From Arcicella aurantiaca (GTDB taxonomy: Bacteria; Bacteroidota; Bacteroidia; Cytophagales; Spirosomataceae): a stretch of DNA of 64,000 nucleotides. A program made the translations under genes and the position numbers. The DNA is taken from assembly GCF_003148625.1 (NCBI RefSeq), contig NZ_QGGO01000001.1, forward strand, positions 310,001 to 374,000. Reading direction: 5' to 3'. Of the stretch, positions 34,367 through 42,731 are shown in pieces (the first letter of the stretch is position 1; each line of letters begins with the position of its first letter). Below the pieces are notes generated by a model. It did no database searches. It saw only the letters and a list, made by a program, of their open reading frames with translations, and was not told the DNA's origin.

Positions 34367-35281
34367 ATGCTTCCAAAATTAAAAAATACCAAACCTGTTC
34401 GTTTTGTTCGTTTGTTTTTACAATCGCTTCATTTGCAAGATACCCCCGCAACAGTATATCAAGTATTGGTAGTTTTGATAAAAAAAATTCTGGAATTTGA
34501 TATAGATGTAAGAGCCGCCGCAGTTGCTTACAACTTCACATTAGCTATATTTCCAACGATAATTTTCTTGTTTTCATTAATTCCGTATGTGCCAGTTGCC
34601 CATTTAGACTTACGCATTATTTCATTGTTTGCAGAAGTTATGCCCGAAGGAATCTTCAAAGAAGCTCAAACAACTATTACGGAAATAGTGAGTAAACCCC
34701 GTGGAGGAATTCTGTCTTTCGGGTTTATTTTTGCCTTATATGCCTCCACAAGCGGAATGATGGCATTAATGAGAGCATTTAACATGACGAATAAAACAGT
34801 AGAACAAAGAGGATTCATCAAAGCAAGATTGATAGCGGTTATGTTAAACTTTTTGTTAACATTCGTTTTAGTGATAGCAATTGTTGTATTAATTGTGGGG
34901 AGAATTGCGGTTGATTTTCTATTTGAAGAAGGACTTTTGACACGAGATATTACCTTTTATGCAGCTCAATTTATTACCTATTTTGTGATTTTTGCCGTCT
35001 TTTTTACTACTATTTCTGTCATTTATTATATTGCTCCTACTGTTCATAAACGCTGGAAGTTTATCAATGCGGGGTCAATCACGGCATCTATTCTTACCAT
35101 TCTCATTTCCAATCTATTTTCTTATTATCTATCCAATTTTGCATCATATAATAGATTGTATGGAGCAATCGGAACTTTTATTGCCTTGATGGTTTGGCTT
35201 TATTTAATTGCATTAATCCTAATTTTAGGCTTTGAAATCAACGCAAGTATCGACGAAAGTAAGGAAGCAGGAAAACTGTAA
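34367..35281 (+). CDS. YihY/virulence factor BrkB family membrane protein
   Basis: A 304-residue protein with about six membrane segments, for example FTLAIFPTIIFLFSLIPYVP, GGILSFGFIFALYASTSGMM, AVMLNFLLTFVLVIAIVVLIV and LYGAIGTFIALMVWLYLIALI, in the order typical of the family. It was once annotated as RNase BN, which is incorrect; the transport or other role is unknown. The ATG at 34367 (MLPKLKNTKPVRF) is preferred over a TTG at 34349. A terminator follows. Confidence 0.9.
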   Translation: MLPKLKNTKPVRFVRLFLQSLHLQDTPATVYQVLVVLIKKILEFDIDVRAAAVAYNFTLAIFPTIIFLFSLIPYVPVAHLDLRIISLFAEVMPEGIFKEAQTTITEIVSKPRGGILSFGFIFALYASTSGMMALMRAFNMTNKTVEQRGFIKARLIAVMLNFLLTFVLVIAIVVLIVGRIAVDFLFEEGLLTRDITFYAAQFITYFVIFAVFFTTISVIYYIAPTVHKRWKFINAGSITASILTILISNLFSYYLSNFASYNRLYGAIGTFIALMVWLYLIALILILGFEINASIDESKEAGKL

Positions 35282-35317
35282 AATAGTGGAAGGGTAATTT
35301 GGGAAGAAATAAAGCAA

Positions 35318-35352
35318 CAAAAAAAGCCACCCTTCATAAAAGTGTGGCTTTC
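35318..35352 (+). terminator. Terminator after the YihY-like gene
   Basis: AAAGCCAC pairs with GTGGCTTT across a 12-base loop, 40 bases past the stop. The T-run on the 3' side is short. Confidence 0.6.
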
Positions 35353-35465
35353 CAATAACCCTAACCCATAAAAATCAATGAAGACTAAAATGTCTTTCAT
35401 TTTCTTATGTTAATATTATAACAAACGCTGTGCCAAAAAATATTTTTTTGTTTTAAAAAGTGATT

Positions 35466-36440
35466 ATGAATGAAAAAAAAATAATTGTTACCGTAATTGC
35501 TTTATGTTATAATCATGAGAAATATGTTTTAGAATCTTTGCAATCTGTTGTAAATCAGGGTTATGGGAATGTAGAGTTGATTGTGGTAGATGATTTTAGT
35601 ATTGATAAAAGTCGTGAAAAAATTTTACAATTCGTTGAAAATAATGCTAATACAAGAATCATATTCAACGAAAAAAATATTGGAAATTGCCGTTCTTTTA
35701 ATCAAGCTCTCAAAATTGCACAAGGAAAATACATTATTGACTTATCAACTGACGATATAATGTTGCCCAATCGGATTAGTGAACAAGTAAAGGTTTTTGA
35801 AAAATCTGCAAAAGTTGGTCTTGTCTTTTCAGATTGTGAATATATTGATGAGCAGTCAAGAAAAATTGAGCATTCAACCTTTAATGACTTTAGGAAAAAG
35901 AAAAATGAGTTCCCCGTCGGCAATGTTTATGCCCAATTATTAGCCAAAAAACTTTACATCAATCCACCAACGATGATGGTTCGGAAAACCATTTTTGACC
36001 AACTTGGGGGCTACGACGAAACTTTGACTTATGAAGATTTTGATTTTTGGCTTCGTGCTTCTCGAATATGTAAATTTGATTACCTTCCCGAAATTTTGAT
36101 GCAACAAAGAATGTTGAGTGGCTCACATTCTACAAAATTTATTCAAAAGAAGAATTCCCTCACGCCCTCAGTTTTTCGTGTTTGCCAGAAAGCATTTTTA
36201 TTTAATGAAACCGAAGAAGAAAATCTTGCGTTAATTATTCGACTGAAAAGTTTAATGAGACAATGCTTTTTTACCGAACATTTTGAAGTTGGCAAAGAAG
36301 TTTTAAAAATGTTGAAGCAACTTAAAGCAGAAAATTGGGAGATTAAGCTATATACAATTTTAATTTTCAGTAAATTACCTATCAACTTTTTGTACCTCAA
36401 GTACAATGCTTTTCGGAAGTACTTATATTTCAGATTATAA
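35466..36440 (+). CDS. Glycosyltransferase family 2 protein
   Basis: A 324-residue GT-A glycosyltransferase. The N-terminal nucleotide-sugar domain shows VTVIALCYNHEKYVLESLQS, VELIVVDDFSIDKS, NEKNIGNCRSFNQALKIAQG and a metal-site DLSTDDIMLP near 95; the acceptor half has GGYDETLTYEDFDFWLRAS, with the typical E-D-x-D catalytic region. Such enzymes add sugars to surface polysaccharides or lipids; donor and acceptor are unknown. The Sua5/YciO-like gene begins 11 bases after it. The ATG at 35466 is preferred over the GTG at 35460. Confidence 0.9.
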   Translation: MNEKKIIVTVIALCYNHEKYVLESLQSVVNQGYGNVELIVVDDFSIDKSREKILQFVENNANTRIIFNEKNIGNCRSFNQALKIAQGKYIIDLSTDDIMLPNRISEQVKVFEKSAKVGLVFSDCEYIDEQSRKIEHSTFNDFRKKKNEFPVGNVYAQLLAKKLYINPPTMMVRKTIFDQLGGYDETLTYEDFDFWLRASRICKFDYLPEILMQQRMLSGSHSTKFIQKKNSLTPSVFRVCQKAFLFNETEEENLALIIRLKSLMRQCFFTEHFEVGKEVLKMLKQLKAENWEIKLYTILIFSKLPINFLYLKYNAFRKYLYFRL

Positions 36441-36451
36441 ACACTTTATCA

Positions 36452-37066
36452 ATGGCAGAATTTATAAAATTATACGAAAAAGGTACTGATATGCGTAAAA
36501 TCGAACAAATTGTTTCGTGCTTGCGTGATGGAGGAGTAATTATTTACCCCACTGATACCGTTTATGGAATGGGTTGTGATATTCATAATGCCCGTGCCGT
36601 AGAAAGAATTTGTCAAATAAAGGGAATCAAACCCAACAAGAATAACTTTTCGTTTATCTGTAACGACCTAAGTCATATTTCAGATTATGCGAAGGTTTCA
36701 ACAGCCGCTTTTAAATTGATGAAAAGGGTTTTACCGGGTGCTTTTACTTTTGTTTTAGACGGCAATAATCGTGTGCCAAAAGTATTATCTCAAAGCAAGA
36801 AAACGGTTGGCGTTAGAATTCCTGATAATGTTATTCCAAGAATCATTGTGCAAGAATTAGGAAACCCGATTATTACCACATCAATTCACGATGATGATGA
36901 TGTATTGGATTATCCAACTGACCCAGAATTGATTTTTGAGAAATTTCAAAATCTTGTAGATATTGTTATTGATGGTGGATATGGGAAAAATATTCCTTCA
37001 ACGATTGTAGATGCGACTAACGATGATTTTGATATTATTCGTCAGGGTGGAGGATATTTAGATTAA
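36452..37066 (+). CDS. L-threonylcarbamoyladenylate synthase family protein (Sua5/YciO/YrdC)
   Basis: A 204-residue YrdC-fold protein. The binding groove is marked by GGVIIYPTDTVYGMGCD (27-43), the basic strip around KGIKPNKNNFSFIC, and PGAFTFVL, VGVRIPD, NPIITTSIH. TsaC/Sua5 makes the threonylcarbamoyl-AMP used for t6A37 of tRNAs; the spacing and the absence of the Sua5 C-terminal domain make it closest to YciO, whose role is less certain. A second Met at residue 14 could be the start. A CAGACT-family repeat follows directly. Confidence 0.85.
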   Translation: MAEFIKLYEKGTDMRKIEQIVSCLRDGGVIIYPTDTVYGMGCDIHNARAVERICQIKGIKPNKNNFSFICNDLSHISDYAKVSTAAFKLMKRVLPGAFTFVLDGNNRVPKVLSQSKKTVGVRIPDNVIPRIIVQELGNPIITTSIHDDDDVLDYPTDPELIFEKFQNLVDIVIDGGYGKNIPSTIVDATNDDFDIIRQGGGYLD

Positions 37067-37144
37067 GTAACCCAGACTTTAGTCTGGAACGACAAAACAG
37101 ACTAAAGTCTGGAACAACAAAATCAGACTAAAGTCTGGGTTACT
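37067..37144. repeat. CAGACTTTAGTCTG-family repeat, three palindromes
   Basis: Begins GTAACCCAGACTTTAGTCTG, contains two more copies of CAGACTAAAGTCTG at 37098-37111 and 37124-37137, each separated by GGAACRACAAAA-type spacers, and ends in GGGTTAC. Outer ends are inverted. It occupies the convergent spacer between the YciO-like and LpxL-like genes. Confidence 0.85.
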
Positions 37145-38033
37145 ATGACCTCAGCTCTCTAAAGTTGGTCTTCACTGTATCTTCTTCCGTTCTTTTATGT
37201 TTCCAACGTCTATGCGACCATAGATAATCTGCTGGATATTTATGGATTGATTTATCCAAAATTTGGATAAAACGCTCTGTAATTTCACCCATTGGCAACT
37301 CCTTAAACTCTCTTGGATTGGCAATTTCTGTAAATTCTATTTCATAATATCCTCTTTTAATTCTTCTCATTTCACTGAAAATTACGGGATAATCAAATTT
37401 GCGAGCAATGCGTTCTGTACCTGTAAAAAAAGCAGAATCTTGATTTAGGAAGTTTGTCCAATAGGCAGCTTTCCAATTTTGAGGAGATTGGTCAGACCCC
37501 ATCACCAAAGCTCTCGTTATGTCTTTTCTTTCTACGGTTCTGCGTAAAGTATCATCTTTTTCAATCAGTGGAGTAATAGCAAATCTACTTCTAATAAATA
37601 GCGTTAGTTCGTTAAAAAACGGGCTACTCAATTTTTGATAGACAATATCCATTGGAATTTCCGTTAAATTGAGTGGATGAAGTAGCCATTCCCAATTACT
37701 GATATGTCCAGTAACAATAATTACAGACTGATTTTGGTCGGTATATTGTTTAATTGCCTCAATATTTACGATTTTAACCCTTTTTTCAATTTCTTCTTTA
37801 GAAATAGAATAACCTTTGATAAATTCAATAAATAAGTCTGCAATATGTTGATAAAAATCTTTTGCGATTTGTTTGATTTCGCTTTCAGATTTATCGGGAA
37901 ATGAATTACGTAAATTTTCAAAAACTACTTTTTTACGATAACCCACAACACGATAAATAATAAAGTAGGCAAAATTTGAAATGCCATAAAGCACAAAAAA
38001 AGGTAACTTTGAGAATAGATTAATAAAAAACAT
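37143..38033 (-). CDS. Lysophospholipid acyltransferase family protein (LpxL/HtrB-like)
   Basis: A 296-residue membrane-anchored acyltransferase that in relatives adds a secondary acyl chain to lipid A. N-terminal helix (LFSKLPFFVLYGISNFAYFIIY), the H-x4-E catalytic motif GHISNWEW (H110, E115), DIVYQKL, and VMGSDQSPQN (the D-Q-x-P segment of LpxL). Length fits the family. It belongs functionally with lpxC and lpxD at the start of the window but is not in an operon with them. A heptad-repeat spacer separates it from the divergent WbqC-like gene. Confidence 0.88.
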   Translation of the reverse strand: MFFINLFSKLPFFVLYGISNFAYFIIYRVVGYRKKVVFENLRNSFPDKSESEIKQIAKDFYQHIADLFIEFIKGYSISKEEIEKRVKIVNIEAIKQYTDQNQSVIIVTGHISNWEWLLHPLNLTEIPMDIVYQKLSSPFFNELTLFIRSRFAITPLIEKDDTLRRTVERKDITRALVMGSDQSPQNWKAAYWTNFLNQDSAFFTGTERIARKFDYPVIFSEMRRIKRGYYEIEFTEIANPREFKELPMGEITERFIQILDKSIHKYPADYLWSHRRWKHKRTEEDTVKTNFRELRS

Positions 38034-38040
38034 TTGTTTG

Positions 38041-38138
38041 GGCTATAAGCGTTAAGCCGTAAGCTATTAGCTCAATTTTAAGAATTAAAGAAACATTAAA
38101 TTTAAAATGCTTACTGCATAAAGCATATAGCATAAACC
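38041..38138. repeat. Heptad-word inverted repeat
   Basis: Left arm 38041-38073 has words GCTATAA, GCGTTAA, GCCGTAA and GCTATTA; right arm 38108-38138 reads on the minus strand as GCTATAT, GCTTTAT and GCAGTAA. The arms are inverted and the array spans the divergent LpxL/WbqC spacer, ending 3 bases before the WbqC ATG. Confidence 0.75.
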
Positions 38139-38141
38139 AAA

Positions 38142-38762
38142 ATGACCATTGACCTCCAATATTTACCAAGTCTTGAATATTTCTGTACGATATTACAACA
38201 CGAAACCGTTACGCTTGAAGCTCATGAGTATTTTGAAAAGCAAAGTTACCGAAATCGTTGTATAATTCAGACAACAAATAAGATTGATAGCCTCACAATT
38301 CCTGTTAAAAATGGAAATAAAAAAGTGTTAATCCGTGATTTACAAATTGATTATCATCAAGATTGGACACGCCGACACTGGGGGGCAATTCATTCTGCTT
38401 ACGGAAAATCACCTTTTTTTGAATATTATGGAGAATATTTTAAAAAAATATTAGATAAAAAACCTGACTTTTTGTTCGATTTAAACTTTGAATTGCTGAC
38501 AATTTGTCTGAAACTTCTCCGTCTCGAAAAAAACATTATATTTACTGAAAATTATCAAAAAACAGTCGAAAATGACTTCAGAGGACTAATTCATCCTAAA
38601 ACACCTTTTAGTGAGAATAATCTTTACAAGCCATTGGAATACAGACAAAATTTTGGCAATGAATTTGTGCCAAATCTCTCTATTCTCGATTTGCTTTTTT
38701 GTCAGGGAAATCAAGCATTATCAATATTAAAAGGCTCTGCGGTGATTGAACAAATAAATTAG
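38142..38762 (+). CDS. WbqC family protein
   Basis: A 206-residue protein of the WbqC family, named from O-antigen clusters and of unproven activity. Landmarks: YLPSLEYFCTILQHETVTLE (opening), QSYRNRCIIQTTNKIDSLTI, DYHQDWTRRHWGAIHSAYGKS (the W-x-R-x-H-W region) and FEYYGEYFKKI. It probably works in surface-polysaccharide or glycolipid biosynthesis, in keeping with the glycosyltransferase and acyltransferase nearby, but no operon links them. Confidence 0.82.
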   Translation: MTIDLQYLPSLEYFCTILQHETVTLEAHEYFEKQSYRNRCIIQTTNKIDSLTIPVKNGNKKVLIRDLQIDYHQDWTRRHWGAIHSAYGKSPFFEYYGEYFKKILDKKPDFLFDLNFELLTICLKLLRLEKNIIFTENYQKTVENDFRGLIHPKTPFSENNLYKPLEYRQNFGNEFVPNLSILDLLFCQGNQALSILKGSAVIEQIN

Positions 38763-38792
38763 AATTGTGGTTAAATAGAAAATCAATTAGTA

Positions 38793-39440
38793 ATGGAAAA
38801 AAGTAATTTCAGAGAATGGACGTTGGAAAAGGTTGAACTCACATTTGGATTGGTTCAAGTTTCAGAAATGGATGCTTTAGAAACATTATTATCTTACGAG
38901 TTTACCCCAAATGAACATCAGATTTATAATTTAACCGAATTAAGTAAAAATTATATAGAGCATGGTGGGGACGATTGGAACGAGATAGAATTAGAAAATA
39001 AACTAATTAGCCCTGTAATTGTAGCATCAGGAATAGACAATAAAAAATTTGCTTATTTTTTAGAAAGAGAATTATCCACAACAATTGATGAATATGAATT
39101 ATCAGGAAAAGTGGATGGAATGATTGCAACAGGTTTTAGAAGCCCTCGAATGCCTTATTTTTGTTTAAACGAATATAAAAGAGGTACAGACCCTTACGGT
39201 GACCCAAGAGGACAAGCACTAATAGCCATGTTGGTTGCCCAGAAACTTAATAACAATGGAAGTCAGAACGCTGAACGACCAATTTACGGTTCGTATATCA
39301 TTGGTAGAAACTGGTATTTTATGGCATTAGTTGGGAAAGAATATGCTATCAGTAAAGATTTTTCATGCGTAGATGATGAAATATTTGACATTTTCAGAAT
39401 CTTGAAAAGTTTAAGAGTACAGATAGAGAAGATTTTGTAA
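38793..39440 (+). CDS. Putative PD-(D/E)XK-fold protein, copy A
   Basis: A 215-residue soluble protein I do not recognise by name. It shows a nuclease-like pattern: SGKVDGMIA (Asp near 110), then after a short loop YFCLNEYKRG (E-x-K near 129) and GDPRGQALIAMLVAQKLN (a Gln on the next helix), which resembles a PD-(D/E)XK active site. The C-terminal half has RPIYGSYIIGRNWYFMALVGKEYAIS. The gene cut by the right window edge (63734-64000) has the same HEYK, GQ-L-AM and PIYGSYI-GR motifs, so this is a multi-copy family. A nuclease role is inference. A toxin-antitoxin pair follows. Confidence 0.6.
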   Translation: MEKSNFREWTLEKVELTFGLVQVSEMDALETLLSYEFTPNEHQIYNLTELSKNYIEHGGDDWNEIELENKLISPVIVASGIDNKKFAYFLERELSTTIDEYELSGKVDGMIATGFRSPRMPYFCLNEYKRGTDPYGDPRGQALIAMLVAQKLNNNGSQNAERPIYGSYIIGRNWYFMALVGKEYAISKDFSCVDDEIFDIFRILKSLRVQIEKIL

Positions 39441-39459
39441 AGTTTTAAAATTGATTATC

Positions 39460-39660
39460 ATGGAATTATTATTAGATGTTCGAGAAGAACGGGTTAACTT
39501 TCTACTTGAATTATTACAACAATTTGATTTTGTAAGCATCAAATCAAAAACAGATAAAAGTCCTTATAATCCAGCATTTGTAGAGCAAATATTAGAAAGT
39601 GAAAGTAGTATGCAAGCTGGAAAAAGAACCAAAATAGCTCTTGATGATATATGGAAATAG
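39460..39660 (+). CDS. Putative antitoxin of a YoeB-type pair
   Basis: A 66-residue, mostly helical, charged protein (MELLLDVREERVNFLLELLQ, then FVEQILESESSMQAGKRTKI and a final ALDDIWK). I do not see the Phd/YefM fold clearly, but the C-terminal part resembles the short toxin-binding tails of small Bacteroidota antitoxins. It overlaps the toxin gene by 10 bases, which argues for translational coupling. The ATG at 39460 is preferred over a TTG at 39451. Confidence 0.65.
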   Translation: MELLLDVREERVNFLLELLQQFDFVSIKSKTDKSPYNPAFVEQILESESSMQAGKRTKIALDDIWK

Positions 39661-39911
39661 AGTTTTCAGATGATGCAATCGACCATTTGGCATTTTTTAA
39701 GAAGAGTGGACAGAGCAGTATTCTGAAAAAGATTAGAAAACTACTGGAATCAATACAAGAAACACCAACAGAAGGTATAGGAAAGCCAGAAGCACTTAAA
39801 TATAGTTTATCTGGATTTTGGTCAAGGAGAATAGATAGAGAAAATAGAATAGTATATAAAGTTGTAGAGGAAACGATTTGGGTTTACTCATTGAAAGGAC
39901 ATTATGAATAA
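39651..39911 (+). CDS. yoeB: Txe/YoeB-family ribosome-dependent mRNA interferase toxin
   Basis: An 86-residue RelE-superfamily toxin. The YoeB catalytic triad positions are present: E47 in GIGKPEALKYS, Arg60/Arg66 in FWSRRIDRENRIVYKV, and His84 in SLKGHYE at the very C-terminus; E. coli YoeB uses E46, R65 and H83 at the same spacing. It cleaves mRNA in the ribosomal A site. The upstream partner lacks a clear YefM look, so the antitoxin may be of another type. Confidence 0.9.
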   Translation: MEIEFSDDAIDHLAFFKKSGQSSILKKIRKLLESIQETPTEGIGKPEALKYSLSGFWSRRIDRENRIVYKVVEETIWVYSLKGHYE

Positions 39912-40032
39912 CTATTTCAATAGAAAAGCAACACTACACCAAGTAAACTTTAGTCTTTTAAATAATATATTTTTTATTTGAAGTCTAAATATCTAAAAAC
40001 AGAAACAACAAATCATAACTCAAAACTCTTAC

Positions 40033-42576
40033 ATGGAGGCAAAATTTTCAAACAGAGTCAAAGAGGTTATCTCACTCGCCCGTGAGGAGGCAATCAGGCT
40101 TGGGCATGATTATATCGGGACAGAACACCTCATTTTGGGAATGATTAGAGAAGGCGAAGGTATTGCTCTCGACCTTATCCAAAAATGCGGTACAACCCTC
40201 GACGACTTGCGTGTTACTATCGAACAAGCAACTCGGAGTACGGTTCGTTCTTCTTATACTATCAAAAACAAGCAAGATATTCCGCTTTCTCGCCAATGCG
40301 AAAAAGTGTTGAGGGTAACTTATTTAGAAGCACGAATTTTCAAAACAAACCTTGTTGGAACTGAACATTTATTGATGGCAATTCTCAGAGATGAGGACAA
40401 TCTTGCCAAACAAATTCTTGAGAAATTCCAGATACATTATGAATTAATAAAGGATATGGTAGAATATCAATCAAACCCAAATATCAAATCGGGCCCGTCA
40501 GATACTGACGATAACGATGATGATGCAAGAATGTTTGCGGGTGGTAGCAATGCGGGTAATAGCGGTTCTGCCACTAACAAAAATGCCGAAAAGTCAAAAA
40601 CACCTGTTTTAGATAATTTTGGAAGAGACCTTACTAAAGTTGCTGAATCTGGAAAACTTGACCCAATTGTAGGTCGTGAGAAAGAAATTGAGCGTGTTGC
40701 ACAAATACTTTCACGTAGAAAGAAAAATAACCCAATCTTGATTGGTGAACCTGGAGTTGGTAAAACAGCCATCGCCGAAGGTTTAGCTTTACGTATTGTT
40801 CAGAAAAAAGTATCACGTGTATTGTTCGGAAAGCGTGTTGTAACGCTTGATTTGGCTTCATTAGTGGCAGGAACAAAATACCGTGGACAATTTGAAGAGC
40901 GAATGAAAGCAGTCATGAATGAATTGGAGAAATCGCCAGATGTAATCTTATTCATTGACGAACTTCATACCATTGTTGGTGCAGGTGGAGCGTCAGGTTC
41001 ATTAGATGCTTCAAATATGTTTAAGCCAGCTTTAGCTCGTGGTGATATCCAAGTTATCGGAGCAACGACGTTGGATGAATATCGTCAGTATATTGAGAAA
41101 GATGGAGCTTTGGCTCGTCGTTTCCAAACCGTAATGGTTGATGCCACTTCGATTGAAGAAACGATTGAAATCTTGAATAATATCAAAGATAAATACGAAG
41201 AACATCACCACGTAACTTATACAGACGAAGCAATCGAACAAGCTGTAAAACTCTCTGAACGTTATATTTCGGATAGATTCTTACCTGATAAAGCCATTGA
41301 CGTAATGGACGAAGTGGGTGCAAGAGTACATATTTCAAATATTACCGTTCCCGAAGATATTATCCGATTAGAAGAAGCTATCGAAAATATCAAGAAAGAG
41401 AAAAATGCGGTTGTAAAATCACAGAAATACGAAGAAGCAGCTCAATTACGTGACCGAGAAAAACGTCTTTTAGACCAATTAGACCGTGCTAAACGTGAGT
41501 GGGAAGAAGATACAAAGCGTCGTCGTTATACCGTTTCAGAAGAAAGTGTTGCAGAAGTAATTGCTCAAATGACAGGCATCCCTGTAAATCGTGTGGCGGC
41601 TACGGAAGGACAAAAATTACTGAACATGAACGAAGAATTGCAAGGAAAAGTAATAGGTCAAGATTTACCAATTGCCAAACTCGTAAAAGCAATTCAGCGT
41701 ACACGTGTAGGTTTAAAAGACCCTAAAAAACCAATCGGTTCATTTATTTTCTTAGGTCCAACGGGTGTCGGAAAAACAGAATTAGCCAAAGTTTTAGCTA
41801 CGTATTTATTCGATAAAGAAGATGCTTTAGTAAGAATTGACATGAGTGAGTACATGGAGAAATTCAGTGTATCTCGCTTGATTGGAGCCCCTCCGGGCTA
41901 TGTTGGTTATGAAGAAGGTGGACAATTGACTGAAAAAATCCGTCGTAAACCTTATGCAGTTGTATTGTTAGACGAAATTGAAAAGGCTCACCCTGATGTA
42001 TTTAATATTTTACTCCAAGTTTTGGACGACGGTATTTTAACAGATGGTTTAGGTCGCAGAGTTGATTTCAGAAATACAATCATCATTATGACTTCAAATA
42101 TCGGAGCAAGAGATTTGAAAGATTTTGGTTTAGGAATTGGTTTCTCTTCAAAAGCGAAAGCAGATAATATGGACGAAGCCATCAAAGGAACAATCCAAAA
42201 TGCTTTGAAAAAAGCATTCTCTCCTGAGTTTTTGAATCGTTTGGATGATGTAATTGTCTTTAATTCTTTAGAGCGTGAACATATTCATTCAATTATTGAT
42301 TTGATGTTGAAAAAACTTTTCACTCGTATCAATTTATTGGGTTATAGTGTAGAGTTGACTGAAAAAGCCAAAGACTTTATTGCTGAAAAAGGTTATGATT
42401 CACAGTATGGTGCAAGACCATTGAATCGTGCAATTCAACGTTATTTAGAAGACCCAGTTGCAGAAGAAATCCTCAAAGGTGACCTTGCAGAAGGCGATGT
42501 AATAGTTGCTGATTATTCTGGAGAAGGTGATGAATTGACACTTTCAAGAGTTAATGCTACGGCTGAAACCGAATAA
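40033..42576 (+). CDS. clpC: ATP-dependent Clp protease ATP-binding subunit ClpC
   Basis: AAA+ unfoldase that feeds proteins to ClpP and removes damaged proteins. Domains: double ClpN (about 1-145, [19 protein letters not shown] and [17 protein letters not shown]), an acidic linker, AAA-1 with GEPGVGKT (238-245) and Walker [16 protein letters not shown], a UVR-containing middle domain ([20 protein letters not shown]), AAA-2 with GPTGVGKT (about 575-582), and the C-terminal small domain with [13 protein letters not shown]. Length 847 aa is normal. It follows the toxin-antitoxin pair but is separately transcribed; a short array of 7-nt words ends at its ATG. A terminator follows. Confidence 0.97.
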   Translation: MEAKFSNRVKEVISLAREEAIRLGHDYIGTEHLILGMIREGEGIALDLIQKCGTTLDDLRVTIEQATRSTVRSSYTIKNKQDIPLSRQCEKVLRVTYLEARIFKTNLVGTEHLLMAILRDEDNLAKQILEKFQIHYELIKDMVEYQSNPNIKSGPSDTDDNDDDARMFAGGSNAGNSGSATNKNAEKSKTPVLDNFGRDLTKVAESGKLDPIVGREKEIERVAQILSRRKKNNPILIGEPGVGKTAIAEGLALRIVQKKVSRVLFGKRVVTLDLASLVAGTKYRGQFEERMKAVMNELEKSPDVILFIDELHTIVGAGGASGSLDASNMFKPALARGDIQVIGATTLDEYRQYIEKDGALARRFQTVMVDATSIEETIEILNNIKDKYEEHHHVTYTDEAIEQAVKLSERYISDRFLPDKAIDVMDEVGARVHISNITVPEDIIRLEEAIENIKKEKNAVVKSQKYEEAAQLRDREKRLLDQLDRAKREWEEDTKRRRYTVSEESVAEVIAQMTGIPVNRVAATEGQKLLNMNEELQGKVIGQDLPIAKLVKAIQRTRVGLKDPKKPIGSFIFLGPTGVGKTELAKVLATYLFDKEDALVRIDMSEYMEKFSVSRLIGAPPGYVGYEEGGQLTEKIRRKPYAVVLLDEIEKAHPDVFNILLQVLDDGILTDGLGRRVDFRNTIIIMTSNIGARDLKDFGLGIGFSSKAKADNMDEAIKGTIQNALKKAFSPEFLNRLDDVIVFNSLEREHIHSIIDLMLKKLFTRINLLGYSVELTEKAKDFIAEKGYDSQYGARPLNRAIQRYLEDPVAEEILKGDLAEGDVIVADYSGEGDELTLSRVNATAETE

Positions 42577-42593
42577 TCGTTTTTTTTAATTTT

Positions 42594-42630
42594 AAAAGCC
42601 TTCAAACTAACCATTTGGAGGCTTTTTTTA
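42594..42630 (+). terminator. Terminator of clpC
   Basis: AAAAGCCTTCAAA pairs with TTTGGAGGCTTTTT (one G-U), with seven T following, 18 bases past the clpC stop. Confidence 0.9.
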
Positions 42631-42634
42631 TGAC

Positions 42635-42690
42635 GTAACACAGACTTTAGTCTGTTTACTTATGATGACAGACTAAAGTCTGTGTTACGC
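42635..42690. repeat. CAGACTTTAGTCTG-family repeat, copy
   Basis: GTAACACAGACTTTAGTCTG at the left and CAGACTAAAGTCTGTGTTAC at the right form a near-perfect inverted pair around a short loop. It lies between the clpC terminator and the ABC-F promoter. Confidence 0.85.
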
Positions 42691-42695
42691 AATGC

Positions 42696-42727
42696 TTTGT
42701 CCCTTAATTGTTTTACCTGTATCTTTG
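42696..42727 (+). promoter_or_regulatory. Promoter of the ABC-F gene
   Basis: TTTG (42696-42699), a 20-base spacer, and TATCTTTG (42720-42727): an exact Bacteroidota -33/-7 pair. The ATG follows after only four bases (CAGT), so the mRNA would be leaderless or nearly so. The geometry after the -7 box equals that before the inositol monophosphatase gene. Confidence 0.75.
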
Positions 42728-42731
42728 CAGT

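Noticed and set aside
34367-35281. Annotation as ribonuclease BN
   Set aside because: The sequence is a multi-pass membrane YihY family protein; the RNase BN name for this family is a known misannotation.
37067-37144. Evenly spaced palindromes that could be taken for a small CRISPR array
   Set aside because: The spacers are nearly identical to one another, there are only three units, and no cas genes are present; it belongs to the dispersed CAGACT family.
42708-42731. Earlier ATG for the ABC-F gene
   Set aside because: It lies upstream of the exact TATCTTTG -7 box and adds eight residues (MFYLYLCS) foreign to the family.
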